From contig JAIUPT010000030.1 in the NCBI GenBank assembly GCA_022315425.1, positions 310,001 to 374,000 of the forward strand: a stretch of DNA of 64,000 nt. The letters run 5' to 3'. Positions 11,405 through 21,766 of the stretch are shown piece by piece. Origin of the DNA: Pseudevernia furfuracea. Its lineage: Eukaryota > Ascomycota > Lecanoromycetes > Lecanorales > Parmeliaceae. The notes beneath the pieces were generated by a model. It worked only from the letters and a program-made list of their open reading frames with translations. It did no database searches and had not been told where the DNA came from. How positions within the stretch are numbered: position 1 is the first letter of the stretch; each line of letters starts with the position of its first letter. A program made the translations under genes and the position numbers.

Positions 11405-12065
11405 GTTGGGTGAGACGATGGATAGTTTCGCGTGAAATCGTGGGCTGCGGGACGCGTTGAAGAGCGAATCAAGTCGGTATATTGAGAAGAGTTCACCGTT
11501 GTTGATGTCTATTGAGACAAGTCTTACAGGAACTCAATCAGCTACCTCTTTGCTGGCTGAGCGCGTGGTGGAAAGGCCGGGAATGGCTGCTGGTGGGTAG
11601 TTGTCGAGCGCTGGAGGAAGTATCGATGCGCCGATAGTGGTCCAATGTTATATATGGGTTGAACTTAGATGCTAACCTTGAAACGCGCTTGAAGTAGGGT
11701 GGGCAAATTACTATTTCATACCCCATTCAGTGGCATCTTTACCGAATCATACCACTCTTATTAATTCATACCCCTAAGGGGTATGATTTGGTAATTTGCC
11801 ATTGCTTGGGGTATGATTTAGTAAGAGTATAGAATTTTTTTTAACTAGCTGGATGGGTTCAGGCAGGCTGGAAGGCCAAATTCCTATTTGTCCTCCTCGC
11901 CGTTTCGACTTATACGTAGACGGAATGGGTCGACAAGAGCTGGGGCTACACAATGAGGCAACACCTCACCTCGCAACATCTCATCTCTATATCACATCCG
12001 TCTGGATAACTCTCGCGCGCTAAGATCTCTCAGTAAGTCGTATAACGACGTGTTTCTCACTCAGT
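11405..12065. other. Intergenic region containing an inverted-repeat cluster
   Basis: The 3' flanks of the convergent UbiA gene and P450 pseudogene. The only structured part is the palindromic cluster listed separately at 11702-11833. Nothing else was recognised. Confidence 0.5.
11702..11833. repeat. Nested inverted repeats built on an ATCATACCCC motif
   Basis: Arms at 11702-11724 and 11778-11800 are inverted copies, 20 of 23 bases matching. Inside them, 11766-11786 is a palindrome with 10-base arms around one central A (TCATACCCCT A AGGGGTATGA). Further copies of the AATCATACC core lie at about 11743-11753 and, inverted, at 11809-11819, with ACTCTTA/TAAGAGT also inverted around them. It resembles a small foldback/MITE-like element or a hairpin-forming 3' region. 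No target duplication was established. Confidence 0.6.
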
Positions 12066-13480
12066 CTAGTCATCCGATACGCTACCTTCCGCCGGCTTCG
12101 TAGTCAACACAAGTTTGATGTTCATCCCCCCCCTCCCACCAACTCGACCCGCTCGAAGGCTTGAAAAGCGCGACAGAGCCCATACTCCATTTGCATCCAT
12201 GCGAAATTGCGGCCGAGACAGATGCGCGGGCCGTGGTTGAAGGGGATGTATTCGTAGAGCCGGGGCGTCCAGCGGGTCCAGCAGGAGGGGTCGAAAGTGT
12301 CGGGCCGTCGGACCCATGATGTCGTGGCGGCGTTGCGCCCCGATGTAGGAGAGGACTGGGGGGTGGAGCAAGGGAGGAATCAAGTCAGTGGGTTTGATTT
12401 TTCAGAGCCAGGAGAGAACGGCAGGGGTTTTTAAGTACTGATTTGAGTTCCTTTGAGCACGCCGATGCGGTCTTTACTAGTGGGACCGCCGCCGGTTGGT
12501 AAGTTGTTGTCGTTGAGCGCAGTACGCATATTAATTATTCCCGCATCGAACGAGCAGGCCGCGCTACTACTCACTCGGAGTGTGCAAACGGAGCGTTTCC
12601 TTGATGACGTTCTGCAACAGTGGCATATGCTTCAGCTCGGCGGGCGGCAGCGTCCAGAATCCAACGCTGGAGTTGGGGAATCGGGGCTTCCGGTCAGTGG
12701 GATCTTCTGCGTCTGGGGTCCAGAGCGAACTGGCTCAACTCACTTGGAGGCGATTTCCGCCCGCACCTGTACGACGATTTGCGGAGCGCAGGCGAGTTCA
12801 CAAAATGCCCAGGCAAGAGTAATAGCGCCAGGATCCTATCGGATGGAATCAACACTTTGTCTTTCGCTAGGACAGAGCTTCTCGCTCACTTTACCCCCGA
12901 GCAAAATCGCAATCAACTGGTCCATTATGCACCGGGATTTGGAAATATCAGCTGAGCTTAACGGGAATTTGCGGTCAGAATCAAAGGACACCTACCTTGC
13001 TACTAAGGTCTTGGGAGAACAAAGAGCAAAGTAATGTCTGCTCTTTCCTATGCATTTCTTTCGGATTCGATATTTCAAACAAAGAAATCGCATGTTCAAT
13101 CACCCGGTCTAGGTATTCGTCCACAACGGCAGATGCGTTGGAATTCCCTGGCAACAAAGCTCCCAACTTCCTAAGATAGCAAGCAATCATCTCAGAACAC
13201 TCTTTCAATTCGATAGCAAAGGGGACACGGGATAAGTAACCAATAAAACTTCTCGTGGTGTTCCAAACGTGCATCTCCTCGACAGCATCCCGAAAAGCCT
13301 GCGACTCTGTCGATAGAGTGTCGGCGGATTCACCCAAGAATATTTCAGAAACGACATCAAGCAGATATCGCTCCATCTGATACAGATGCTCATGGGGCTT
13401 TCCATCAGATAGGTTTCGGAAGAAGATGGAGGCTGATGATGATGAATGTTGCAACGCCACCAGCCGTCAACCAGACGCGG
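12066..13480 (-). pseudogene. CYP52-like cytochrome P450 pseudogene, N-terminus missing, frameshift before haem loop
   Basis: Reading the minus strand from about 13480, the frame gives ERYLLDVVSEIFLGESADTL (near 13360), then a plausible intron, then LIAILLGGK joined across a second intron to DPGAITLAWAF (I-helix, near 12820). LLQNVIKETLRLH (K-helix ExxR) lies near 12600, then INMRTALNDNNLPTGGG, then the haem loop YIPFNHGPRICLGRNFA near 12215, with stop at 12066. The pattern fits CYP52/alkane-hydroxylase-like fungal P450s. Lesions seen: about 150 N-terminal residues including the anchor are absent; an irregular stretch with stops separates LHTP from INMRT; and an extra base in the run near 12301-12306 shifts the frame between GPTA and DTFDPS just ahead of the haem loop. 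It was probably once a tailoring enzyme of the adjacent polyketide cluster. Confidence 0.8.
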
Positions 13481-13849
13481 TAAACAGGATTCTGTTGAAA
13501 GAACATAGCCAAGGACTTGTCTTGAGACGAATCTCTTAGGATGCGTAGCTTCTGTTGCGAGCAAAGTAGGTAGGCTACCAGAAATACCTATTGCGAGTCG
13601 TAGATAGCAATGTTCTTCAGCCAAAAGCGAACAGGAAGAAGGCAAGTAGTGAAAGAATACCCCCACCTTTTCCCTCAAGGTTGCTACGGATACTGCATAG
13701 TAGCGGGAGTTGAATCGCTCCTGGGCGTTATCGCCTTCAATTTTGACACGCATTTAATCGGCGTTGAAATTTCAATCCGGTATGTGTGTTCAGAAAAGGC
13801 ATTAAAAAAGCACGGTCAAAACCAGTAGTGTTGGCAGGATCCCTGAATG
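13481..13849. other. Spacer between head-to-head P450 and PKS remnants
   Basis: This lies where the divergent promoter and the 5' ends of both genes should be. Neither the P450 N-terminus nor the KS N-terminal half (with its catalytic Cys) can be recognised in any frame. An open frame on the minus strand here has no recognisable family features. Confidence 0.45.
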
Positions 13850-16095
13850 CCTGACTATTGACGATCCGTTGGAAACGGTAGCCGTTGCAAATATATTTGG
13901 ACAAGAAGGTGTCTTCGTCGGATCGGTATCTCTGCAATAAGCTCACGACCATCTTCTGTGACGGCGGCTAGATTGCTGTAGGTGAAACCAAATGTTGGCC
14001 ACTCCAAAGGAGCTTCCGGCATCACAAGTCTGATTAAAACAGCCTTGGCAATTAATTTCAACCTAACCCCAAAAGTAGGTGCTCTTGGGAGAGAGAACAC
14101 TCGTGGGAAACCCTATTGACGCGCTGGACAGTTCCTTTCGAAAGAGCACGGCTGCAGGTGCCACTCGAAGCTACACAGTGGCCAGAAGACCGCCATGAAA
14201 GAGCGAGCGTCAACTCATATGGAATCGGTGGTGCAAATGCTCATGTAAGTCTCAGACCAGCCCCAAAGGGTCGTTCCTGAATCTTTCTAGGTCGTCGTAG
14301 ATTCTGCTGCCTCATTCAGCGCAGTGAGCTCTTCCCAAACCCCGTGGCTCCTTGATACAGACACGCCCACATTTGCTCGTCTTTTCTGCAAACCACCCTG
14401 ATTCTCTTCGCAAGACCGTTGCGGACTGACAGCAATATGTTGCATCCAATTGCTCCAACTTAGCAGATCTGGACCAGACCCTTGGGTCCAGAAGGGAGCA
14501 TCTGGTACACCGAGCTTTCTGCATTACCGATGGGAAAGCGCCGCTAGAGATCACTCTATTCGCGAAATCCAAGTCATCCCCGCGGATCAACTTTGTTTAC
14601 ACTGGACTAGGTGCGCAGTGGACTGGCATGGCCAAAGAACTGATGGATGCTTGTCCCGAGTTCCGTAATGATATTAAAGCGATGGATAAGGTTCTTGCAG
14701 GATTGCCTGGTCCTCCATTATGGACCGTTAAGAATACGTCCAAGAACTCTTCAACATGTACTTGAGTAATTCCTTCTGACGCAAAATATAGGCGAGCTTT
14801 GGAAAACCGAAGAGACCAGTCGCCTCGACAGAGCAGAGTTCGCCCAACCACTCTGCACGGCAGTCCAAATAGGTATGGTAAATCTTTTGAGGTCTTGGGG
14901 CATCCTCCCCACGGCCGTTGCTGGGCATTCAAGTGGCGTACGATCCAAATCCCTAGATTTCATTGGGTTTCTACCTTTCAAAAGCTCGCCACAAGTTTCG
15001 GGGCAGAACTACCACGAGAACTGGATATAGGCAAAACCGATCTCATACAGTCGCTGCGATGAGTTCAAGACAAACCAGTCATCCTGACTCAAGATCAAGT
15101 TGAAGTCGAGCCTCGTGTGGTAGGTTTAAACTTCAAAGTAAGTTGTCATCGCATTGGTATAGATGGCGCATTGATTAGTCTTAGGATATTCTGGTGTGTA
15201 TGGGAGTAGTCGAGGGAACGAAAGAAGGAATCGGGTTGGAAGGTTTCGGCATTATTCGCCAAATTGGACTCAACGAGAATGATCGGTGACAGGGTCCTCA
15301 TCTTCGATCATGGTTGCTTCTCAACTCGCTTGGTGACTTCCTTCAGGCTATGTGTGAAGATGCCCGATGATCTCGGTTTCAAGGCGGCTGCAACGATGCC
15401 TTTTGTATATAATACGGCCATTTTTTCCTTGTTGACGATCGGGAGATTAGAGAAAGGTCAGGTAGTGTTGTCCAGCTCCGGTCAGGAGTGATCTTGAGAC
15501 TCACAGATCAACAGACTGTTCTGATTCAGTCCGCTTGCGGCGGTGTCGGCATAGCAGCAGTCCAGATATGCATATTGATAGGCGTTTAAGTAGGTTCTTC
15601 TCGAACGTAGCATATAGTACTTGGCTAAATTATCTAGGTCTTCGTCACGGTAGGCAATGAAGAAAAAGTCCACTATCTCACGGAGACATTCGGGATCCCC
15701 CGCGACCACATTTTCAATTCCCGAAACAGCTCTTTCTTGGCGGATGTAAAGCGCGAGACAAACGGTATTCGTTGGGCGTGGAATGTTGAGCATAGATGTT
15801 TTCGAGGCCGATCGTCAATTCATTGGGATAGATTTACGGCAGCTGAACGTGGAAAAACCCGAAGTACGCCGAGAGTAAGTCAATATCTTCGGGCGCTCAG
15901 AGCAACGGTTGAGCTGACATTCAATAGTCTACTTTAACAATGTATGGAGTATTATCGCGAAAAGGCAATTCAACCAATCAAGTCTATGAAGGCTTTCGAT
16001 GCGACGTCAATAGTAGATGTCTTTAGGTATATGCACAAAGGGCAGCACCTCGGCAAGATCGTAGTGGACTGTAGAGATGCCCGAGGATCTAGTCG
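13850..16095 (+). pseudogene. Highly reducing type I polyketide synthase pseudogene (KS, AT and ER fragments)
   Basis: Frames joined by eye show the following. The KS C-terminal half has DDPLETVAVANIFGQEGVFVGS (split here by one residue from the quoting limit: DDPLETVAVANIF then GQEGVFVGS), an intron, and VKPNVGHSKGASG (His motif, near 13990) followed by a shortened segment. ERASVNSYGIGGANAHV lies near 14215, then an intron and the KS-AT linker. The AT start FVYTGLGAQWTGM lies near 14610, and its nucleophile motif AVAGHSSG near 14925. An ER domain follows: VVGLNFK, DDLGFKAAATMPFVYNTAIF (near 15390), SACGGVGIAAVQI (nucleotide binding, near 15550) and KGQHLGKIVVDCRD (near 16060). Lesions: TGA at 14427-14429, an insertion and frameshift near 14740, and loss of most of AT plus all of DH and MT between about 14940 and 15090. 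Frame breaks also lie inside ER, and the KS N-terminus, KR and ACP are absent. It is clearly non-functional. Confidence 0.9.
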
Positions 16096-16273
16096 GGCTT
16101 GAAGTGACAACAGTGGAGCAAAAGCTTGTTCCTTTAGTCGAGTGATTTATAGCTTTTTTTTTGTTTTCGAATTCGCGTTATTTGCAGAGTGAATAGCTTA
16201 ACAAAAGGGTGCTTTTGTTATAAATTTGGTAGAGTCCGATTCTCACTTGTTGTATTTCAAGATTGGGGCCTTG

Positions 16274-16418
16274 TGTTGAAGCAGCGCTACCTTAGAGAGG
16301 GTCTAGACGACTGATATTGAGTGGACTAGAGAGTGTCTATCTAGGGAGGTAGAATACATGAAGTGTGCGGAGTGCCAAGCCACTAGTATCGTAGGGCTGT
16401 TTGCCACTATTTCTAACA
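16274..16418 (-). repeat. Left LTR (3' LTR of the minus-strand element)
   Basis: The LTR begins TGTTAG on the minus strand at 16418 and ends in TTCAACA at 16274. Bases 16293-16413 match the right copy exactly. It carries 13-14 extra bases (GCAGCGCTACCTT) next to its outer end that the right copy lacks. Confidence 0.7.
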
Positions 16419-16679
16419 CTCCCCCTCAAACAGCACCTAGCCACATCACCAGTGGCGACAGCAACATCAAAATCGCATGAGGATATGACTCGAAGGTAGT
16501 GACTGTGTAGACGATCTTCCGGAGCCGTCAATGATAAGAATTGGTGAAGTGGTTGTCGAGAAAGAGACTCCTGAGTTCTGAGCTGAAGAATGCTGATATC
16601 GGATCAGTGAGAAGGTTGCATGTAGAATAGTGAGGTATGGAGCTTATCGATAAGCCTGATGTCGTTTCTGAAGGATTTG

Positions 16680-17420
16680 AGCCATTTCGAAATGGGTAGG
16701 CGAGTATTCTGCACGGTGACTCCCCCTGCTCCAGAGTGCTTAGTCCAATGACTCCCCCTGCTCCCTCTACTCCAGAGTGCTCAGTCCATGACTCCCCCTG
16801 CTCAGATATCACTCCCCCTGACTGAGTACCCAGCCGTGCCCCACCGAGGAAAGAATCGAAGAAATCCAAATCGCATGCATGTGTGTTATCCTCCCCAACA
16901 TCATGGCAGCCTGGCTTGGAGTCATGCACTGTAGAATTGCCCTGTGCATCCCAAGCTCTTGCCATTCCCGTAGAGAGTAATGTATGAATCGAATGTGCCA
17001 TTTGATAGCAGGCTCACTATGTGTGTTGCCGAAATACTCAGTGAAGAGATCGTACATTGACTGCCTTTGTAGCAGGCTCACTATTCGGTGTTCAGATTGC
17101 CATTGTAGCAGGCTCACTATTTGAAGATGATGATGATTCGTGCTGCCCCCTGCCTAACAGCGAGCTTTCGTGGTGAGCGAGGAAGTATCTGTGTCTGATG
17201 TTTGCTCCCAAAGATGCCATTACCACATGCAGGCTTCGTCAACCTTAGTTGACAAGGAAGGATCTGATTTACTCCCTTTTGACCTTCTCAACTCACGTCG
17301 ATTAGTAGCACTCCTCCTTCGGTCGACGGTCGGATAGTCGGTAATGCCTAGCAGGCTCAGGAATTGTTAGTTAGTAGCACTCCTCCTTCGGCTAACGGAT
17401 ATCGTGTTCGTCCTGTTAAG
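16680..17420. repeat. Short dispersed repeats inside the LTR element
   Basis: GACTCCCCCTGCTC occurs three times with variants between 16718 and 16802. TAGCAGGCTCACTAT occurs three times (about 17006, 17072, 17105). TTAGTAGCACTCCTCCTTCGG occurs twice (about 17303 and 17371). These explain the repetitive peptides in the interior frame. Confidence 0.7.
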
Positions 17421-17471
17421 CGGCACGGAGTCACTCCCTAGAAGCTGGTAAGGCAACCGGGCCTCATAACC

Positions 17472-17599
17472 TGTTGAATAGAGAGGGTCTAGACGACTGA
17501 TATTGAGTGGACTAGAGAGTGTCTATCTAGGGAGGTAGAATACATGAAGTGTGCGGAGTGCCAAGCCACTAGTATCGTAGGGCTGTTTGCCACTATTTC
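17472..17599 (-). repeat. Right LTR (5' LTR of the minus-strand element)
   Basis: The inner end TTCAACA (17472-17478) adjoins the primer-binding site. The outer end lacks the terminal TGTTA and runs straight into CAAGATTGGGGCCTTG. It is otherwise identical to the left copy over 121 bases. Confidence 0.7.
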
Positions 17600-17834
17600 A
17601 AGATTGGGGCCTTGGCAACTTAAAGCAGCGCTACCTTAGTTCCACGAGTGCCAAGCCATGCCGAGATCCTCCAAGGATATATTCACGAGTTCCCCCTTGC
17701 ATAGAATTTATATGAGGGTTGCTTGGAGGTCACGTTTCTTTAAAGCAACCATCAAGAAATGAAAGACTGAACTGTGCTTTAATGCCACGATTACATCAAT
17801 CAGAGATTGTTCAATCACCCAAAGTACTTCCAAG

Positions 17835-18900
17835 ATGCCCGATCCTTCCTTGATTCTACAGCTTTTCTTCATGTTGTCTGCTTCTACGGTAAAAGATCTC
17901 TTCAACAGACATAAGTCGCCGCTGATGATCTGCATTTCTAGGTATTATTGCTGAACAGCATTCCTGCTGTCAGGTCACGCTACATTGCATACGGTTCGCG
18001 AGCAATACCGGCCAAGGATGGTGACCCAACTGGATTTCATGATACTAACAAATCTGCTGAAAAAAGTAACGTAAAGGCGGGTAAGACTCTGAAATCGCTT
18101 CTCGAGCGTTTCGATGCTATTCAGGTGCCTCATAGATGGTTTCAACATTTTTATATTGTCTCCGTGCTCTCTTCCCTATTCTGGGGGATGCAAATTCTTG
18201 CGAAAGGATCTGTGCTGGAGACACTATGTCAGAGCGCTGGGCCCAATACTCAAGCCAAGGGCATGACAATGGATCAGGTCGTCCTGACTTGGTCTCTTGT
18301 GACCGTTCAAGGAGTGCGGAGGCTTCTAGAGACAAGCTTTCTCGCGAAGTCATCCCGGTCGAAGATGTGGTTCGTCCATTGGCTGCTTGGCATAGCGTTC
18401 TATCTGGCTCTAGGCGTTTCTTGTTGGATCGAAGGAGCAGGTACGTCGTACCACCTCTCACAACAACTCGCGAAGCACTGACAACCATGCAATCGTCTGC
18501 AGACGCCTTGCTCTCTGCACACTCGGTCGCTTCGGCCATAACCCTCCCGGCACTATCTCTCAAAGCAATCATCGGCATTCCAATCTTCATCCTGGCGTCC
18601 GGTGTTCAGCACGATTGTCATGCTTATCTCGCTTCGTTACCAAAGTACACACTCCCGATACATCCTAATTTTCAGAGCTTCATCTGCCCTCATTACACCG
18701 TAGAGTGTCTGATCTATCTGTCTTTGGCTTTCATAGCTGCGCCTAGGGGTGCATGGATCAACAGGACGATGTTTACTGTCTTTGTCTTTGTATCTGCTAA
18801 CCTGACGGTAACTGCGGCGACGGGTAAAGCGTGGTATGAGCGGAAATTCGGGAAAGCAGCGGTGGCTCACAGGTGGATCATGGTGCCTGGCCTGTACTGA
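17835..18900 (+). CDS. DFG10: Polyprenol reductase (DFG10/SRD5A3-like), three exons
   Basis: A membrane enzyme of the steroid 5-alpha-reductase fold that reduces polyprenol to dolichol in the ER, needed for N-glycosylation. The 18-codon first exon (17835-17888, MPDPSLILQLFFMLSAST) joins at 17942 to VLLLNSIPAVRSRYIAYGSR. The second exon (to 18440) has FWGMQILAKGS, QGVRRLLETSF and MWFVHWLLGIAFYLALG. The third (18503-18900) has ILASGVQHDCHAYLASL, ICPHYTVECLIYLSLA (family motif CPHYTxEC) and the C-terminal KAWYERKFG ... RWIMVPGLY. The three exons sum to 951 bases, giving 316 residues, which fits the family. The short first exon was placed by splice signals and hydrophobicity. No lesion was seen. 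The RNA starts about 235 bases from the LTR element. Confidence 0.9.
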
Positions 18901-18996
18901 TATGCAATCAATGAGCTTAGGCCAAATTTATTGCCATGTCTTGTGCAAGGATGAGCAGAGCTTTGGCGATTCCGACGGGTTGATGCCCTTGTGTCG

Positions 18997-19805
18997 TCAC
19001 CTTCTCAACCCCCCGAAAGCCTTCCCAAGCTTCTTGACCCGGATCACATCCCTAAAAGTCAAACTAACCCTCGGCTCCCGAGCCGCCTGGCCTCCTGCAA
19101 AAGTCGTCCTGTCTCCCAATAAACCCCAGTTGGCGATCGTTTTTTCATTCAGATCCTCGTCAGTCTTCACCTCGCTGATCCCGTGCAAACAGTCAGTATA
19201 AAGCTCCCCAGTCGTAATCAGTAGACTTCTTGGCTCTTGCAATACCCTCCAACCATGCCCATCTCCCAGCTTTTCGCATGTCGTATTGTTCTTCTTCGGC
19301 TTGATATCTAGAATGATCTGCGAGCCTAGGCTCACAGTTGCTACAACAGGGTGGTAGGCGTCGCCATCTTCATGGGCGTGAATGCCTTGGCCGGGCAGAT
19401 ACTCATTGATCAAGCAATGGTTTGGTGCGCCGTGTGGAGAAGTATGAAAGATATGATACTTCGAATCGACGGGTATAGATAGTAGACGCTGTGTTACAGG
19501 TTCTGAGAGCCATGTGGGAAGGGGGGCGGCGAGGAGTGTGTTAGTGGGCGAAAGGGGCGATGGGTGGGCTTGAAGACGGCGATGGGAGAGGTTTTTCCAT
19601 GTTGGCAAGGGGGCAATGTTAATCTGACAAGGTCAGCAGCCACTAGTGTGGTAGAGATGTGAGGCTAAAAATCAGAACAGCTTACTCGCTGCAGGAGATA
19701 TGCCTCTTCTGTCTCCGTGATGAAGTTGGGAACATAGTAGCCCGAAGCTGGCAGTGAGGGGATCAGAACCTCTTGGAGGCTGGCTGGTAGGGTGAAGTCA
19801 TCCAT
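18997..19805 (-). CDS. ALKBH6-like Fe(II)/2-oxoglutarate dioxygenase, two exons
   Basis: An AlkB-family oxygenase closest to ALKBH6, an RNA/alkylation-related dioxygenase group. The start ATG at 19803-19805 gives MDDFTLPASLQEVLIPSLPA, then FITETEEAYLLQR. An intron of about 60 bases leads to INIAPLPTWKNLSHRRLQ. The core reads CLINEYLPGQGIHAHEDGD (HxD iron ligands, near 19395), VVATVSLGSQIILDI, the distal His in DCLHGI, and the 2-oxoglutarate-binding REPRVSLTFRDV near the end. Length is about 246 residues, normal for ALKBH6. It is convergent with DFG10, with the stop codons only about 100 bases apart. Substrate not determinable. Confidence 0.88.
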
Positions 19806-21766
19806 GCTGACTGATCCACAGTCGAGTGGCATCGCACTAGCATCATGACAGAGAGCACGGAGTGTAGCATGTCACGATGCACAGATGGTCGATGTGTTGA
19901 GCTTGACACCCTATTCGCCACAACGATACGCAAAGTCCTAAACAGCGCTGATAGCAGCCCTAACCCTACTCTACTTTCGGAAGGCGTCAACGGGGTGTGG
20001 TCAGACCGTCAGAGGTAAGGTATTTTAGTTCGTTTTAGGTTCGATACCCAATGGCGCTGGTACAATGGCGCTGGTACAATGGTGTTGCGGTGCTTTCTAT
20101 TTTCTCGGGGATCCCAGAATCATTGCTTTAGGGACTTCTATTGGGTCTGATGGGAGCTCATAGCTGACTGTACACTCACGTGTACAAAAAGTAGACAGCA
20201 TATCCGAAAGAAGGCTCGATGCGCAGCCACATCACTCGGATTCTTCTTGCCCTGAGGATGGCCTTTCTCGAAACGATGAACTCACTCAAAGGAGGTTTGG
20301 GAGAAGGTACGGAGTACTACGCACACAGATATAAGCATAAAACATAACTCAACAATTTGGAAACCTGTGATAAGTACGAAGATTCCTGTGCCACTTGGTG
20401 CTTCGGCAGGAGAAAATCGAATAATCTGGTTTGTCTACCCCACAGTTTGCCATGTTTTACCAGTTCTCCGGATAGAACACTGCCGCTATGGATTATTTCA
20501 TTATTTGCTCTTTTCTTTTCCGCTCACAGCTTGGGCCATCTATAAGTGGTGTAGGAAACGTTGGTACACCATGCTTCTCCCCAGAGATTTGAGGCTCCAA
20601 TGACAAGGACGATTGACAGATACTCAGGGTCTTTTGAAGGATCCACTGCGTCGTTGCGTCGCCAGCTCAATATGCATGTGGATAGGCCATGGCAAACGAA
20701 ACATCAATGATTGGCCCCACCGGGCACATAAATACCGCACGAGCCGTTTAAAAGGCAAAGCCGATGCATCCTCGCGTGCTTTGCCTCTTTTAGTGGATGT
20801 TGAAGTACTAAAGCGTGGAGTACCCCTCTCGGCGAATACTTCCCACACTTACACCAAAGACCCCACTACATATTGCGAATGATGTGCCTTGATTCAAGTA
20901 ATTGTATGTGTGATTACACAGAAGGAAATGTTACACAAGGAGGTAGATTGTTATTGAGATACAATAAATCCTGCTGGGCAGCAATGCACTTGAAGTACCC
21001 GACTTCGGCAATATGTAGACATGGCAGCCTCGCAGCCTCGATCCAGGCCCTTGCAGGAAGCTCCGCCGCTCTAGTGGGGCTGGACCCCTCCCCCCATATT
21101 ACCCGCAATCGGTAGCCTCAGCTCTCCATTCTCAGCCCTTCTTCTTCTTCCTCTTCTTCTTCTTCTCCTCCTCTTCAGACTCGACATTCATTATCGCAAT
21201 TCTCTCGCTCAACCCATTGCCAATTGAAGAGGCAGAGTCTCGTGCTTTCTTCCTCATCTTCTCGCATCATCACATCCTTCTGCCGCGTGAGCCGCGGTCA
21301 TCTGCACCCTTTATCGATAGCGATAGACGATAACGGAACGCCAAGCCCGACGAGCCCGGGAAGACCGCCAGACAGCTAACAACTCACCAAAAGCTGGGAT
21401 AAAGGGCAGTAAAGATCTTGTGATCTCGCCTGCTGGCATCTCGCAATTGCTCCTCGCCTCCCATTGACTTGTAAGCGTGCCTGTTTTGCTTTCATGTGCC
21501 CATTCTCGAGGCTGTCAGACGGATGCAAGGCTGACCCGCTTTTACCCCGCCAGGTCCACTGAGCAGCGAGTACTCAACCGCTCTCCGCTCACTGTTAGAC
21601 GAACGCATTGCGAGCTTCGCAGTTTTGCTAAGAGAAGGGACCTCCCATCAGTGAATACATCAGAGTTCAGAATTATACCTCCATTCAGCAACAGCTACAG
21701 GCACAAGGGGTGCCCAGGCTGACCGGACCACTTCATTAAATACGTCTTCCTTATCGGAGCTACAGA
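19806..21766. other. Long divergent intergenic region with pyrimidine-rich tract
   Basis: This lies between the 5' ends of the ALKBH6-like gene and the F-box gene, so it probably holds both promoters. A CTT/CTC-rich tract at about 21130-21180 is typical of fungal promoters. A short tandem repeat (AATGGCGCTGGTAC, twice plus a variant) lies at about 20050-20085. No protein or RNA gene was recognised. Several small open frames overlap on both strands and look spurious. Confidence 0.5.

Larger units (their letters stand above)
16274..17599 (-). mobile_element. Non-autonomous Copia-like LTR retrotransposon (internally deleted)
   Basis: Two direct repeats of about 121 identical bases (16293-16413 and 17479-17599) flank about 1.05 kb. 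The orientation is minus. Next to the right LTR end (17472) a primer-binding site reads GGTTATGAGGCCC on the minus strand, containing TTATGAG complementary to the CAT anticodon loop of initiator tRNA-Met, as in Copia/Ty5-type priming. Next to the left LTR (ending TGTTAG on the minus strand at 16418) is the purine tract GAGGGGGAG. The interior has no reverse transcriptase, integrase or RNase H, only a low-complexity open frame (16529-17001) with repeated GES/EQGES peptides. Identical LTRs argue for a fairly recent insertion, or for conversion between them. The outer ends are irregular (see findings). It sits directly beyond the truncated end of the PKS. Confidence 0.75.

Noticed and set aside
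13205..13753. A 182-codon minus-strand frame beside the P450 remnant
   Set aside because: Its second half is an out-of-frame reading of the P450 sequence, and the first half resembles nothing recognised.
14312..14932. Minus-strand open frames inside the PKS remnant
   Set aside because: The plus strand here reads KS-AT linker and AT motifs, so the minus frames are shadows.
20025..20060. A GGTTCGATACCC sequence resembling a tRNA T-arm
   Set aside because: The stem is imperfect, and no D-arm, anticodon arm or acceptor pairing could be found upstream.
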